From assembly GCF_019668465.1 (NCBI RefSeq), contig NZ_AP024828.1:3906001-3970000 (forward strand): DNA of 64,000 bases, written 5' to 3'. The notes below the pieces were generated by a model. That model was not told the DNA's origin and ran no database searches. It saw only the letters and a program-made list of their open reading frames with translations. The DNA is from Mycobacterium senriense (lineage in GTDB: Bacteria > Actinomycetota > Actinomycetes > Mycobacteriales > Mycobacteriaceae). The position numbers were made by a program, and so were the translations under genes. This document shows, one piece after another, positions 35,167 to 43,964 of this stretch (the first letter of the stretch is position 1; the number at the start of each line of letters is the position of its first letter).

Positions 35167-35199
35167 CCTCTCCCGGTGGGGATGAGTGACTCGCGAATC

Positions 35200-35215
35200 C
35201 GCTAGCACCCGTGCT
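35200..35215. promoter_or_regulatory. Imperfect palindrome just before hicB
   Basis: GCTAGCACCCGTGCTA (35200-35215) has arms TAGCAC/GTGCTA around two bases and resembles the 35051 palindrome in its CGCTAGC end. It is 12 bases upstream of the hicB start, where a repressor would block transcription. Confidence 0.5.
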
Positions 35216-35226
35216 ACCAACCCGGC

Positions 35227-35583
35227 GTGAACCACTACACCTATCGCGTCGCGTGGTCGCCGTACCACGGTCAATACGTCGGCGCCTGTCTGGAATTGCC
35301 GTTCATGCGCTACGAAGCGCCGACCGCGCAAGAGGCCGTCGAGGCGGTCGAGGCGGCCGTTGACCGGCACATCGAAATCATGCGGAACACCGGCGAAACG
35401 CTGCCGACCCCGATGGCGGACCGCAGCTACAGCGGCACGATCGTGATCAGGACATCCCCGGAACTGCACAGCCGCCTGGCCGTCGAAGCCGCCGAACAAC
35501 AGGTCTCGATGAACCAGTGGGTGGTTCAGAAGCTTTCGGGACGACGGCCCAGCGATACGTTCGGGCTCTCCGGATGGGACTAG
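35227..35583 (+). CDS. Solitary HicB-family antitoxin-like protein
   Basis: A 118-residue HicB-like protein. The N-terminal part (YTYRVAWSPYHGQYVGACLELP, then APTAQEAVEAVEAAV) is the partial RNase-H fold; the C-terminal part (TIVIRTSPELHSRLAVEAAEQQVSMNQWVVQKL) is a ribbon-helix-helix DNA-binding domain. A HicA toxin gene is normally adjacent, but the neighbours are lipM and a ferredoxin gene, so this is an orphan antitoxin or transcription factor. GTG at 35227 is the start. Two palindromes upstream are likely targets of its own RHH domain. Confidence 0.82.
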   Translation: MNHYTYRVAWSPYHGQYVGACLELPFMRYEAPTAQEAVEAVEAAVDRHIEIMRNTGETLPTPMADRSYSGTIVIRTSPELHSRLAVEAAEQQVSMNQWVVQKLSGRRPSDTFGLSGWD

Positions 35584-35591
35584 CGGGAAGG

Positions 35592-35918
35592 CTACGACGC
35601 CTCTGCCCGGCTCTCCAGTTCCTTGACCGGCGCGGGGTCGTTCTCGGTCAGCCCGACCTTCGCCGCGCCGCCGGGCGAGCCGAGCTCGGTGAAGAAATCG
35701 GCGTTGATCTGCAGGTATTGGGTGTGCTCGGCGGGCAGATCGTCTTCGTAGTAGATGGACTCAACCGGGCACACCGGCTCGCAGGCACCGCAGTCGACGC
35801 ACTCGTCGGGGTGGATGTAGAGCATCCGGGCACCCTCGTAGATGCAGTCGACGGGACATTCCTCGATGCACGCCTTGTCTTTGATGTCGACACAGGGCTC
35901 AGCGATCACGTAGGCCAT
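35592..35918 (-). CDS. fdxC: Ferredoxin (7Fe, 3Fe-4S/4Fe-4S)
   Basis: The 108-residue protein has the bacterial seven-iron pattern CVDIKDKACIEECPVDCIY followed by CVDCGACEPVCPVE, with a C-terminal extension of about 50 residues. The text is close to mycobacterial FdxC. It carries electrons for reductases or P450s; the nearby ferredoxin-dependent NirA is an obvious partner. It is divergent from the LysR gene across a region holding a TTGTG-N4-CACAA site. Confidence 0.9.
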   Translation of the reverse strand: MAYVIAEPCVDIKDKACIEECPVDCIYEGARMLYIHPDECVDCGACEPVCPVESIYYEDDLPAEHTQYLQINADFFTELGSPGGAAKVGLTENDPAPVKELESRAEAS

Positions 35919-35965
35919 GCGTCACATCGTTCCGGCTCGGGCGGGGCGTGAGTAGAGGCTTGGCG

Positions 35966-35996
35966 TTGTGGTGCCACAAGCTATAGTTGTGTCACA
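35966..35996. promoter_or_regulatory. LysR-type operator: TTGTG-N4-CACAA plus TGTGTCACA
   Basis: TTGTGGTGCCACAA (35966-35979) is a perfect inverted repeat, followed nine bases later by TGTG-T-CACA (35988-35996), all within the divergent fdxC/LysR promoter. The arrangement of two dyads about two turns apart is typical for LysR-type binding. The same TTGTG-N4-CACAA motif recurs at 39547-39560. Confidence 0.65.
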
Positions 35997-36020
35997 CGAT
36001 TTGATTGTGAGCTGCCGCCC

Positions 36021-36971
36021 ATGCCCCTGAGCCCCCGGTTGCCCGAACTCGCGTCGTTCGAGGCGTTTTTGGCGATCGCCGAGACCGGCAGCCTCGGCCG
36101 GGCGGCACGCGAGCTCGGCCTGACCCAGCAGGCGATATCCCGGCGGCTTGCCACGATGGAGGCCCAGATCGGCGTCACCCTGGCCGTCCGGACGACGCGC
36201 GGCTCGCAATTGACGCCCGCGGGCCTGATCGTCGCGGATTGGGCGACCCGCCTGCTCGAGGTCGCCGGCGAGATCGACGCGGGCCTCGGTTCGCTGCGAA
36301 AGGAAGGCCGCGAACGCATTAGGGTGGCGGCCAGCCAGACGATCTCCGAACAACTCATGCCGCACTGGCTGCTGTCCCTGCAGGCCGAGGCGGCGCGGCG
36401 CGGCGATAACGCGCCTCAGGTGATTCTGACCGCCACCAACAGCGACCATGCCATCGCCGCGGTCCGCGATGGCAGCGCCGACCTGGGATTCGTCGAAAAC
36501 CCTGGTACACCAAAGGGTTTAGGTAGCTGTGTGGTGGGGGAGGACGAGCTGGTGATCGTGGTTGCGCCCGACCACAAGTGGGCGCGACGGGGGCGGGTGG
36601 TGACCGCGCGCGAACTCGCGCAGACGCCGCTGGTGGCCCGCGAACTCCATTCGGGCATCCGCGATTCACTGACGGTGGCGTTGCGCAAGGTGCTCGGCGA
36701 GGACATGCAACAGGCCACGCCCGTGCTGGAATTGACCTCCGCGGCGGCGATGCGCGCCGCCGTGCTCGCCGGCGCGGGGCCGGCAACCATGAGCAGGCTG
36801 GCCGTCGCCGACGACCTGGCGGATGGCCGGCTGCACGCCGTCGACATCCCGAAGTTGGACCTGCGCCGCAAGTTTCGGGCGATCTGGGTCGGCGGCAAGA
36901 CCCCGCCGCCGGGGGCGATCCGCGACCTGGTCAGCCACGTCACCAGCCGCACAACGGCATCGAAAAGCTAG
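36021..36971 (+). CDS. LysR-family transcriptional regulator (Rv2282c-like)
   Basis: The 316-residue protein has an N-terminal winged helix-turn-helix (FLAIAETGSLGRAARELGLTQQAISRRLATMEAQIG, residues 14-48) and the LysR effector-binding domain, with an interdomain VAASQTISEQLMPHWL. Matches Rv2282c by neighbourhood. It is divergent from the ferredoxin gene, and its stop overlaps the stop of the convergent CbiX gene. Binding at TTGTG-N4-CACAA sites could control ferredoxin, itself and the nirA and trxB promoters. Confidence 0.87.
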   Translation: MPLSPRLPELASFEAFLAIAETGSLGRAARELGLTQQAISRRLATMEAQIGVTLAVRTTRGSQLTPAGLIVADWATRLLEVAGEIDAGLGSLRKEGRERIRVAASQTISEQLMPHWLLSLQAEAARRGDNAPQVILTATNSDHAIAAVRDGSADLGFVENPGTPKGLGSCVVGEDELVIVVAPDHKWARRGRVVTARELAQTPLVARELHSGIRDSLTVALRKVLGEDMQQATPVLELTSAAAMRAAVLAGAGPATMSRLAVADDLADGRLHAVDIPKLDLRRKFRAIWVGGKTPPPGAIRDLVSHVTSRTTASKS

Positions 36972-37684
36972 GCCGCGGCGTCCTCGGCCAGCGCGTCGTC
37001 GTAGCGATCGAGCACGGTCTCGGCAACCAGCCGGTGCGCCCCCAGCGGGGCCGCCATCGTAATGCCGTTGTCGCGGGCGAACTTTGACACCCCATCGGTG
37101 ATGAAGCCCGGCGCCAGGAACCACGGCGCGATCACGAGCCGACGCGCGCCGCGGCCGCGCAACTGATCGGCGGCCCGGGCCACCGATGCCTCCGGCCGGG
37201 TGGCGAACGCCGTTGTGGCCCCGACCCATTGGGTGCCGGCGGCCACCCGGGCCGCCACCTTCGCGGTGCGCGCGTTGGCGGCGATGTTCGACGAACCGAT
37301 CGCCACCACCATGACGCCGAGGTCGTCGTCGAGTGGGGAGACCCCGACCTCGACGAGGCGTTCGCGCAACACCGACACCAGCCGCTCGTCCTCACCGAGT
37401 ACGTCGGCCTGCCGGATGCCGTGGGCGCCGGCGTCGGCGATCTGCTTGGGGATGTCCAGGCGCGCGTGATAGGCGCTGGCCAGCAGCAACGGAGCGACCA
37501 CCGCGCGGCGGGCGTCCGGCAACCCGGACAGCACATCGACGAAGTTCGGGGTGTTGAGCTCGAGGAACGCCAGCCGCACGTCGAGGTCGGGCCGCGTCAG
37601 CGCCAGCCGGTCGGCCAACGCCTCGGCGTTGGCGCCCGACCGTGGGTCGCGGCTGCCGTGCGCGGTGAGTACGAGTGTGTTCAT
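36968..37684 (-). CDS. Sirohydrochlorin chelatase, CbiX/SirB-like
   Basis: A 238-residue protein with tandem chelatase halves: TLVLTAHGSRDPRS at residues 3-16 and a central VMVVAIGSSNIAANA; metal-binding histidines include those in AHGS and ASAYHARLD. It inserts iron (sirohaem) or cobalt (B12) into sirohydrochlorin. It lies seven bases downstream of nirA, so sirohaem for NirA is the likely product. In M. tuberculosis the nirA-che1 pair is separated by cysH, which is absent here. Confidence 0.87.
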   Translation of the reverse strand: MNTLVLTAHGSRDPRSGANAEALADRLALTRPDLDVRLAFLELNTPNFVDVLSGLPDARRAVVAPLLLASAYHARLDIPKQIADAGAHGIRQADVLGEDERLVSVLRERLVEVGVSPLDDDLGVMVVAIGSSNIAANARTAKVAARVAAGTQWVGATTAFATRPEASVARAADQLRGRGARRLVIAPWFLAPGFITDGVSKFARDNGITMAAPLGAHRLVAETVLDRYDDALAEDAAA

Positions 37685-37691
37685 CGCGGCC

Positions 37692-39359
37692 TCAGCGCAG
37701 CTCTTCCTCGTCGGCGCGCAGCGCCCAGGCGGCGAACGTCTCGCCATCCTGCCGGCCGTCGATGTACTTGCGCGTGACCCGGTCGATGTAGTCGCCCAGT
37801 TCGGCGCTGGTGACTTTGTGCTGGCGCAGTTTTCGGCCGAAGCCGCTCTGTTCGCCCACGCCGCCGCCGAGGTGCACCTGGAAACCCTCGACCGAGTTGC
37901 CGTCGCCGTCGTCGATCCACTGACCCTTGAACCCGATGTCGGCCACCTGAATTCGGGCGCACGAGTTCGGGCATCCGTTGAGGTGCACGCTGATCGGCAG
38001 GTTGAGCTTGGAGTCCACGTCGGCCAGGCGCTGTTCCAGCTCGGGCACCAAAGTCTGTGCCCGAACCCGGGTTTCGGCGAACGACAGCTTGCAGTACTCA
38101 ATTCCGGTGCACGCCATGGTGTTCTTGCGCCATGACGACGGCCGCGACGGCAAACCCAGCGCTTCCAGGCCCGCGACCAGGTCCTCGACCTTGTCGTCGG
38201 CGACGTCCAAAATGACCAGCTTTTGGAACGGGGTCCACCGCGCCCGGTCCGAACCGGCCTTCTCCATCAGATCGGCAACGGCCGACAGGGTGGTGCCCGA
38301 CACGCGTCCGACGATCGGCGCGACGCCCACGGCGTTGAGCCCGTTCTTGATCCGCTGCACGCCAACGTGGTCGATGGTGTGCTTGACCGGCGCGGGCGCC
38401 GGTCCATCGATCAGCCGGCGGTTCAGGTACTCGGTTTCCAACACCTCGCGGAATTTCTCCACGCCCCAGTCCTTGACCAGGAATTTCAGCCGGGCCTTGG
38501 CCCGCAGCCGGCGGTAGCCGTAGTCGCGGAACAGCTGCGTGACGCCCTCCCAGACGTCGGGCACCTCGTCCAGCGGGACCCACACGCCCAGCCGCTGGGC
38601 CAGCATCGGGTTGGTGGACAGGCCGCCGCCCACCCACAGGTCCAGGCCGGGCCCGCGTTCGGGGTGGTTGACGCCGACGAACGCGATGTCGTGCGTCTCG
38701 TGCGAGACGTCCTGCAGGCCGGAGACCGCGGTCTTGTACTTGCGGGGCAGATTGGCGTACTCGGGGTTGTTCATCGAGCGCCGGACGATCTCGTCGATCG
38801 CGGGCGACGGGTCGAGGATTTCGTCGAGCGAGTCGCCGGCCAGCGGCGAGCCGTGGATGCCGCGGGGGCAGTCACCGCAGGCCTCGGTGGTCTGCAGGCC
38901 CACGGATTCGAGTCGGCGCCAAATCTCGGGGACGTCCTCGATCCGGACCCAGTGCAGTTGCAGGTTCTCCCGGTCGCTGATGTCGGCGGTGTCGCGGGCG
39001 AATTCGGTCGAAATCTGTCCCAGCGTGCGCATGGTGTGCGCGGTCATCGCCTTGCCGTCGGAGCGGACCCGCATCATGAAGTACTTGGCTTCGATCTTGT
39101 CGGTGTTCTCGTCGCCGGTCCAGCTGCCGTCGTAGCCCTGCTCACGCTGGGTGTAGAGGCCCATCCAGCGGAACCGCCCGCGCAGGTCGTCCTTGGCGAT
39201 GCTGTCGAAGCCCTGCTTGGAATAGATGTTGATGATGCGGTCGCGCACGTTGAGCGGCGCGTCGTCGCTCTTGAACTGCTCGGCATGGTTGAGCGGCTCG
39301 CGATCGCCCAGCGCCCACTGACCGTCGTTGCGGGTCTTGACGGGACGTGCGGTGGTCAT
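37692..39359 (-). CDS. nirA: Ferredoxin-dependent sulfite/nitrite reductase
   Basis: The 555-residue protein shows two nitrite/sulfite reductase half domains and the sirohaem-4Fe4S cysteines CTGIEYC and CPNSCAR (C-x5-C and C-x3-C, near residues 425 and 470). The text is close to mycobacterial NirA (Rv2391, also called SirA), which reduces sulfite to sulfide. FMGLYTQ-type tyrosine and ACGDCPRG support the family. Electrons come from ferredoxin, encoded 2 kb away. CbiX follows at seven bases. Its upstream region shares a TTGTG-N4-CACAA motif with the LysR/ferredoxin promoter. Confidence 0.92.
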   Translation of the reverse strand: MTTARPVKTRNDGQWALGDREPLNHAEQFKSDDAPLNVRDRIINIYSKQGFDSIAKDDLRGRFRWMGLYTQREQGYDGSWTGDENTDKIEAKYFMMRVRSDGKAMTAHTMRTLGQISTEFARDTADISDRENLQLHWVRIEDVPEIWRRLESVGLQTTEACGDCPRGIHGSPLAGDSLDEILDPSPAIDEIVRRSMNNPEYANLPRKYKTAVSGLQDVSHETHDIAFVGVNHPERGPGLDLWVGGGLSTNPMLAQRLGVWVPLDEVPDVWEGVTQLFRDYGYRRLRAKARLKFLVKDWGVEKFREVLETEYLNRRLIDGPAPAPVKHTIDHVGVQRIKNGLNAVGVAPIVGRVSGTTLSAVADLMEKAGSDRARWTPFQKLVILDVADDKVEDLVAGLEALGLPSRPSSWRKNTMACTGIEYCKLSFAETRVRAQTLVPELEQRLADVDSKLNLPISVHLNGCPNSCARIQVADIGFKGQWIDDGDGNSVEGFQVHLGGGVGEQSGFGRKLRQHKVTSAELGDYIDRVTRKYIDGRQDGETFAAWALRADEEELR

Positions 39360-39652
39360 GTGCGTTCTCGATTCCTCGTGGCGGCCCGAGTGGGCCTCAG
39401 ATCGGCCGTGGTGCGGCCGCAGGGCGGCTGTCGAGCCGCGGCATCGCGATGATTGGGTCTGTAGGCACCCGCAAGTTCGTCGTTGGACCTACGGGTCGCG
39501 ATTTCCATGGTGCACCACCTACGGCGGCGTCAGTAGAGGCCATGTGTTGTGAAGGCACAACCCCGCGTTGTGTGCGCTGCTTCACGTCTTTGCCTTTGGC
39601 GGCCAGAGGGATTGGGCCGGCACTTATCGGATTCGCAGTAGTGTGGCCGCTT
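39360..39652. promoter_or_regulatory. nirA/trxB divergent promoter region
   Basis: A 293-base gene-free stretch. It contains TTGTG-AAGG-CACAA at 39547-39560, matching the dyad in the fdxC/LysR promoter. In the trxB direction, an in-frame stretch from ATG 39542 reads [13 protein letters not shown], rich in cysteine codons and running into trxB without a stop. No other gene was found here. Confidence 0.55.
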
Positions 39653-40645
39653 ATGAGCACCTCCGACGTCCACGATGTGATCGTTATTGGTTCGGGTCCT
39701 GCGGGGTATACCGCGGCGTTGTATGCGGCGCGGGCGCAGTTGGCGCCGGTGGTGTTTGAGGGGACGTCGTTTGGTGGGGCGTTGATGACGACGACCGAGG
39801 TGGAGAATTTCCCGGGGTTTCGCGACGGCATCACGGGTCCGGAGTTGATGGATCAGATGCGTGAGCAGGCGTTGCGGTTCGGGGCGGATCTGCGGATGGA
39901 AGACGTCGAATCGGTCTCGCTGCAGGGTCCGGTGAAGTCGGTGACCACCGCCGAGGGTGAGACGGTGCGGGCGCGGTCGGTGATCTTGGCGATGGGCGCA
40001 GCGGCGCGTTATTTGGGGGTGCCCGGTGAGCAGGAGTTGTTGGGCCGCGGCGTGAGCTCGTGTGCGACCTGTGATGGGTTCTTTTTCAAGGACCAGGACA
40101 TTGCGGTGATCGGGGGTGGGGACTCGGCGATGGAGGAGGCCACGTTTTTGACCCGTTTTGCCCGCAGTGTGACGTTGGTGCACCGCCGCGACGAGTTCCG
40201 CGCGTCGCGGATCATGCTGGACCGCGCCCGCGCGAACGACAAGATCACGATCTTGACGAACAAGGCGGTGGAGGCGGTCGAGGGTGAGCAGACCGTGACC
40301 GGGGTGCGGCTGCGTGATACCGGCACCGGTGAGGTGTCCACGTTGGCGGTGACCGGGGTGTTCGTGGCGATCGGGCATGACCCGCGGTCGGAGTTGGTGC
40401 GCGACGTGCTGCAGACCGATCTTGAGGGTTATGTGCTGGTCCAAGGCCGCACCACCAGCACCTCGATTGATGGGGTGTTCGCCGCCGGGGACCTGGTGGA
40501 TCGCACCTACCGCCAGGCCGTCACCGCCGCGGGCAGCGGCTGCTCGGCCGCCATCGACGCCGAACGCTGGCTCACCGACTATGAAGAAGCCGACGTGGAC
40601 GCCTCAGTCACGCCGGCTATCGGCCGAGAGCCGTTGCGTAGCTGA
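39653..40645 (+). CDS. trxB: Thioredoxin reductase
   Basis: The 330-residue protein has GSGPAG (13-18, FAD), the redox-active SCATC (C137, C140), GGGDSAM (154-160, NADPH) and a final [15 protein letters not shown]. The text is almost the same as the mycobacterial TrxB that normally lies next to trxA near oriC, so this is either a second copy or a relocated gene; no thioredoxin gene is adjacent. Its bases differ from the neighbours: unusually many GTG, TTG and TTT codons in the first 700 bases. It reduces thioredoxin, needed for CysH-type PAPS reduction and for oxidative-stress defence. Confidence 0.92.
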   Translation: MSTSDVHDVIVIGSGPAGYTAALYAARAQLAPVVFEGTSFGGALMTTTEVENFPGFRDGITGPELMDQMREQALRFGADLRMEDVESVSLQGPVKSVTTAEGETVRARSVILAMGAAARYLGVPGEQELLGRGVSSCATCDGFFFKDQDIAVIGGGDSAMEEATFLTRFARSVTLVHRRDEFRASRIMLDRARANDKITILTNKAVEAVEGEQTVTGVRLRDTGTGEVSTLAVTGVFVAIGHDPRSELVRDVLQTDLEGYVLVQGRTTSTSIDGVFAAGDLVDRTYRQAVTAAGSGCSAAIDAERWLTDYEEADVDASVTPAIGREPLRS

Positions 40646-40648
40646 GCT

Positions 40649-42034
40649 TTACGTCTCGCCCGAGGCGAATGCGACGTCGGGGTTGAGGATGCCCGCGGGG
40701 TCGAAGCTCGTCTTGATGCGGCGCATCAGGTCGACCTTGACCGGATCCTCGAGTTCGACGAAGTACGGGGCCTTGGTACGGCCCAGGCCGTGCTCGCCGG
40801 AGATCGCGCCGCCCAATTCCATTGCCAGCGCGAAGATGTCGGTCAACAGCTGCTTCCGGATCGCCGCGTCCGGGCAGAAGATCGCCAGGTGCACGTTGCC
40901 GTCGCCCGCGTGCCCGCAGCCCGCCGCCGCGGCGCCGGCCGCCGCCGCCAGGCCGCGAGCGCCGGACAGGAACTTCGGCATCGCGCCGCGCGGCACGACC
41001 GTGTCGATGAGGTCGTCGGCGTTGAGCGCCTTGAGCGTCCAGAACGCCTTCTCGCGCGCCTCGATGAGCTTGCGTGCCGAGCCGCCCTCGAGCACATAGG
41101 CGTCCACGGCACCCAATTCGGCGAGCAGTTCGCCGGTCTTCTCGACATCCTCGTCCAGCCGGTCCGCGGTCCGGTTCTCAAGCGCCACAACCAGATACGC
41201 CTGACAGCTGTCGCGGATGTTGTCCGGCACGCCCAGCTCCAGATTCTGGGTGTGGACCAGCGCGGCCATCGTCACGTTGTCGACGTATTCCAGGATGTAG
41301 GGCGCCAGGCCGCTGGCGAGGATCTTGGGCACCGCCTCCATGACCTGATCGAAGTCGGCGAACGGGGCGAGCACGCTGGCGCTGTGGTCCAGCCGCGGAT
41401 GCAGCTTGACGGTCACCTCGGTGGCCAGGGCAAGGGTGCCTTCGGAGCCGACGATGAGCTGGGTCAGGTCGTAGCCGGTGGAGACCTTGGCGATCTTGCC
41501 GCCGGTGCGGATGAGCTCGCCGGTGGGCAGCGCGGCCTGCAGCCCGAGCACGTTGTGACGGGCGATACCGTATTTGACCGCGCGCATTCCGCCGGCGTTG
41601 GTGCCGACGTTGCCGCCGATGCTGGACGACAGCTCGCCCGGGTGCACCATGTACCGCAGCCCGGTGCCGGCGGTCGCGTCGTCCAGTTCGGTGAGCGTCA
41701 CCCCGGGTTGCACGACCGCGACCTGGTTGGTGACGTCGACCTCCAGCACGGCGTTCATCCGCTCGAACGAGATCAGTAACCCGTCGGCGCGGGGGATCGC
41801 TGCGCCCGACAGCCCGGTGCCCGAGCCGCGGGCCGTCACCGGCACGTCGTTGTCCGTCGCGGTCTTGAGGAGTTGCGCGACTTCGTCGGCGGTCGCGGGC
41901 CTGGCCAGGTATGCCGGCTTCTGCGGCGGCTTGGTCAGCACCTCGTCGTGCGAGTAGTCCTCGGAAATGGCGTCGCCCGTAAGCAGGTTGTGCTCGCCGA
42001 CGATCTCCGCGAACCGCGCCATCATGTCGGTCAT
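40649..42034 (-). CDS. FAD-linked oxidase (GlcD/D-2-hydroxyacid dehydrogenase family, Rv2280-like)
   Basis: The 461-residue protein has the PCMH-type FAD fold: RGSGTGLSGAAIPRADGLLISFERM near residue 75, HPGELSSSIGGNVGTNAGG near 135, GSEGTLALATEVTVKL near 200, and the C-terminal GHAGDGNVHLAIF and SGEHGLGRTKA blocks of the VAO/GlcD group. Enzymes of this type oxidise D-lactate, glycolate or D-2-hydroxyglutarate. ATG at 42032-42034 follows GGTGAGG. It matches Rv2280 and converges on trxB. Confidence 0.87.
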   Translation of the reverse strand: MTDMMARFAEIVGEHNLLTGDAISEDYSHDEVLTKPPQKPAYLARPATADEVAQLLKTATDNDVPVTARGSGTGLSGAAIPRADGLLISFERMNAVLEVDVTNQVAVVQPGVTLTELDDATAGTGLRYMVHPGELSSSIGGNVGTNAGGMRAVKYGIARHNVLGLQAALPTGELIRTGGKIAKVSTGYDLTQLIVGSEGTLALATEVTVKLHPRLDHSASVLAPFADFDQVMEAVPKILASGLAPYILEYVDNVTMAALVHTQNLELGVPDNIRDSCQAYLVVALENRTADRLDEDVEKTGELLAELGAVDAYVLEGGSARKLIEAREKAFWTLKALNADDLIDTVVPRGAMPKFLSGARGLAAAAGAAAAGCGHAGDGNVHLAIFCPDAAIRKQLLTDIFALAMELGGAISGEHGLGRTKAPYFVELEDPVKVDLMRRIKTSFDPAGILNPDVAFASGET

Positions 42035-42294
42035 CGAAGGCCTCACCTTCTTACGTGCCGGACAATTACTGTATCGGTGCTGCGACTCGCGGTGGAGAAG
42101 AAGTTCGGCGTCGATGCCGCTAGGGTGGGGCTGGCGCAGTTTCGCGCAGCCGATCCTGTTGGCCAGCCGGCCGGCGGACCATAGCGGCCATCAGCGGTGT
42201 CTCGGTGTAGCGACACGCGTGAGGCTGCGCACGTTATGTCGACGCCCGATTCGGGAACTCGCGGGCTGGACTGTCTTGAGAAAGGATTGCTGAC

Positions 42295-43779
42295 TTGACC
42301 TCCTCGTCCCGCGGTTCGCGGCTCGGTACCCGGTTCGGGCCGTACGAGCTGCGATCACTGATCGGCACCGGGGCAATGGGCGAGGTCTACCGCGCGTACG
42401 ACACGGTTAAGGACCGGATGGTCGCCGTCAAGCTGTTACGTGGCGAGACGGCCGCGGACCCTGGCTTCCAGCAACGTCTTTGGCGCGAGTGCCGCAAGGT
42501 GACGCGACTGCAGGAGCCGCATGTGCTCCCGCTGCATGACTTCGGCGAGATCGACGGGGTGCCCTTCATCGACATGCACCTGGTCGACGACGGGGGCAGC
42601 CTCAAGGATCTGCTGCGCGAGCAGGGCGGGCTGGAACCGTCGCGCGCGGCGTCGATCACCGCGCAGGTGGCGCGCGCCCTGGACGCCGCGCATGCCGGTG
42701 GGCTGGTGCACCTCGACGTCAAACCCGAGAACATCCTGCTCACCCACGACCACTTCACCTACCTCGCCGACTTCGGCATCGCTCAGGCGGCCGGCGACGA
42801 GAACCTTTCGCGGACGTACATGGCGCCCGAGCGATTCACCACCGGGCGCACCGGACCGCAGACCGATATCTACTCGTTGGCGTGTGTGCTCTACGAGTGC
42901 CTCACCGGCCAGCCGCCATTCGAGAGCGAGGACGCGGGGGAGCTGAAGCGCGCGCACATGCTGGCGCCGGCACCCCGGCCCAGCATCATGCGCCGCGGCG
43001 TGGGCCGCGAGTACGACGACATCATCACCCGGGGCATGGCCAAGCCGCGCGTCGCGCGATTCGCGTCCGCGGGTGAGCTCGCCAGGGCCGCCAGCGAGGC
43101 GGTGTTCGCGGCCTACGAACCGGTGGGTGCCGCGGCCGGCCGAAGCGGCCCCCCGAAGACGCGCCCGTTACCGATAGCCCCGCCCGAAGAATTCGACGAG
43201 CCCGCTGACAGCCGCCCCGAGCCGCCTCCGGCGTCCGAGAGCTCGTGGCACTGGCCGGCGATCGGCCGCACACCGCTCCTGGTGGCCGCCGTGGCTGGGG
43301 TGCTATTGATCGCCGGGCTGGTGTTGTCGGTGAATTTGGTTGGCGGGACTCATCACAACGGTTCGGGCGCCGCGCCGCTGTCGAGTGCACAGGCGGCCGC
43401 ACCCCCGTCCTCAACGACCCCGCCGCCACCGCTGACCCCGACGCTGTCGCGTCCGGTGAAGGGTGCCGACGGGTTGGGGTTCGTCGGCGAGACGGCCCGC
43501 TGCGACCCGGGCAACCCGCCGGCCGCCGTGGTGCGCACCGCCAAGTCACTGGCGGTGGTGTGTAAAAACCTCAGTGGGACTTACTATTACCGCGGCGAGC
43601 GTATTCGCGACGGCGCCCACCTCGAACTCTCCAACGCCGAGCGGGTCGAGGACGGATTCGATGTCACCAATCCGGTCGACGGCGTCGTCTACGAGGTGCG
43701 GCCGAACCGGCTGCGGATCATCAGCTTCGGGCACGTCGATTCGTCGGAGCCTGTGCTGCAGTACGCGACGGCATCGTAA
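42295..43779 (+). CDS. Transmembrane serine/threonine protein kinase (HLD variant)
   Basis: The 494-residue protein has a kinase domain at residues 16-275: glycine loop GTGAMGEVY (24-32), VAVK with K46, HLDVKPEN (139-146), DFG (159-161) and APE (177-179). A proline-rich juxtamembrane linker (285-315), one transmembrane helix (326-348) and an exported domain of about 145 residues follow. It lacks the arginine of the HRD motif (leucine instead) and has a short activation segment, so it is probably not activated by loop autophosphorylation in the usual way. TTG at 42295, after AGGA, is the start. Confidence 0.85.
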   Translation: MTSSSRGSRLGTRFGPYELRSLIGTGAMGEVYRAYDTVKDRMVAVKLLRGETAADPGFQQRLWRECRKVTRLQEPHVLPLHDFGEIDGVPFIDMHLVDDGGSLKDLLREQGGLEPSRAASITAQVARALDAAHAGGLVHLDVKPENILLTHDHFTYLADFGIAQAAGDENLSRTYMAPERFTTGRTGPQTDIYSLACVLYECLTGQPPFESEDAGELKRAHMLAPAPRPSIMRRGVGREYDDIITRGMAKPRVARFASAGELARAASEAVFAAYEPVGAAAGRSGPPKTRPLPIAPPEEFDEPADSRPEPPPASESSWHWPAIGRTPLLVAAVAGVLLIAGLVLSVNLVGGTHHNGSGAAPLSSAQAAAPPSSTTPPPPLTPTLSRPVKGADGLGFVGETARCDPGNPPAAVVRTAKSLAVVCKNLSGTYYYRGERIRDGAHLELSNAERVEDGFDVTNPVDGVVYEVRPNRLRIISFGHVDSSEPVLQYATAS

Positions 43780-43864
43780 TTACCACGGGCGCGGCGCCTT
43801 CGCTGCATCCACGTAGGCCTCATAGGTCACATCAGTAACGGTCTGCAGGCCATAACACGCTTCC

Positions 43865-43896
43865 CAAAAGCGCTAGCGGATGTGCTAGCGCTTTTG
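43865..43896. terminator. Perfect 13-bp-arm hairpin between convergent genes
   Basis: CAAAAGCGCTAGC (43865-43877), a six-base loop GGATGT, then GCTAGCGCTTTTG (43884-43896). Located between the convergent kinase and SDR genes, it fits a bidirectional terminator. The CGCTAGC core is shared with the palindromes at 35051 and 61798, so it might also be a protein-binding site. Confidence 0.6.
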
Positions 43897-43964
43897 ACAG
43901 TCGCCTATCAGTCGGCCCCAGCGCCTCGAGGAACGGCACGGTGAAAACCGCGGTTGCAACGTCG

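Noticed and set aside
35119..35170. CRISPR-like repeats
   Set aside because: Only two contiguous copies without spacers; it is a simple tandem duplication.
39397..39545. Minus-strand leader peptide before nirA (ends RPAAAPRPI)
   Set aside because: It contains no cysteines or regulatory codons and has no clear start signal; no support for an attenuator in the nirA direction.
43865..43896. The GCTAGC hairpin as an operator
   Set aside because: It lies between two convergent genes, where an operator is unlikely; treated as terminator, though shared core is noted.
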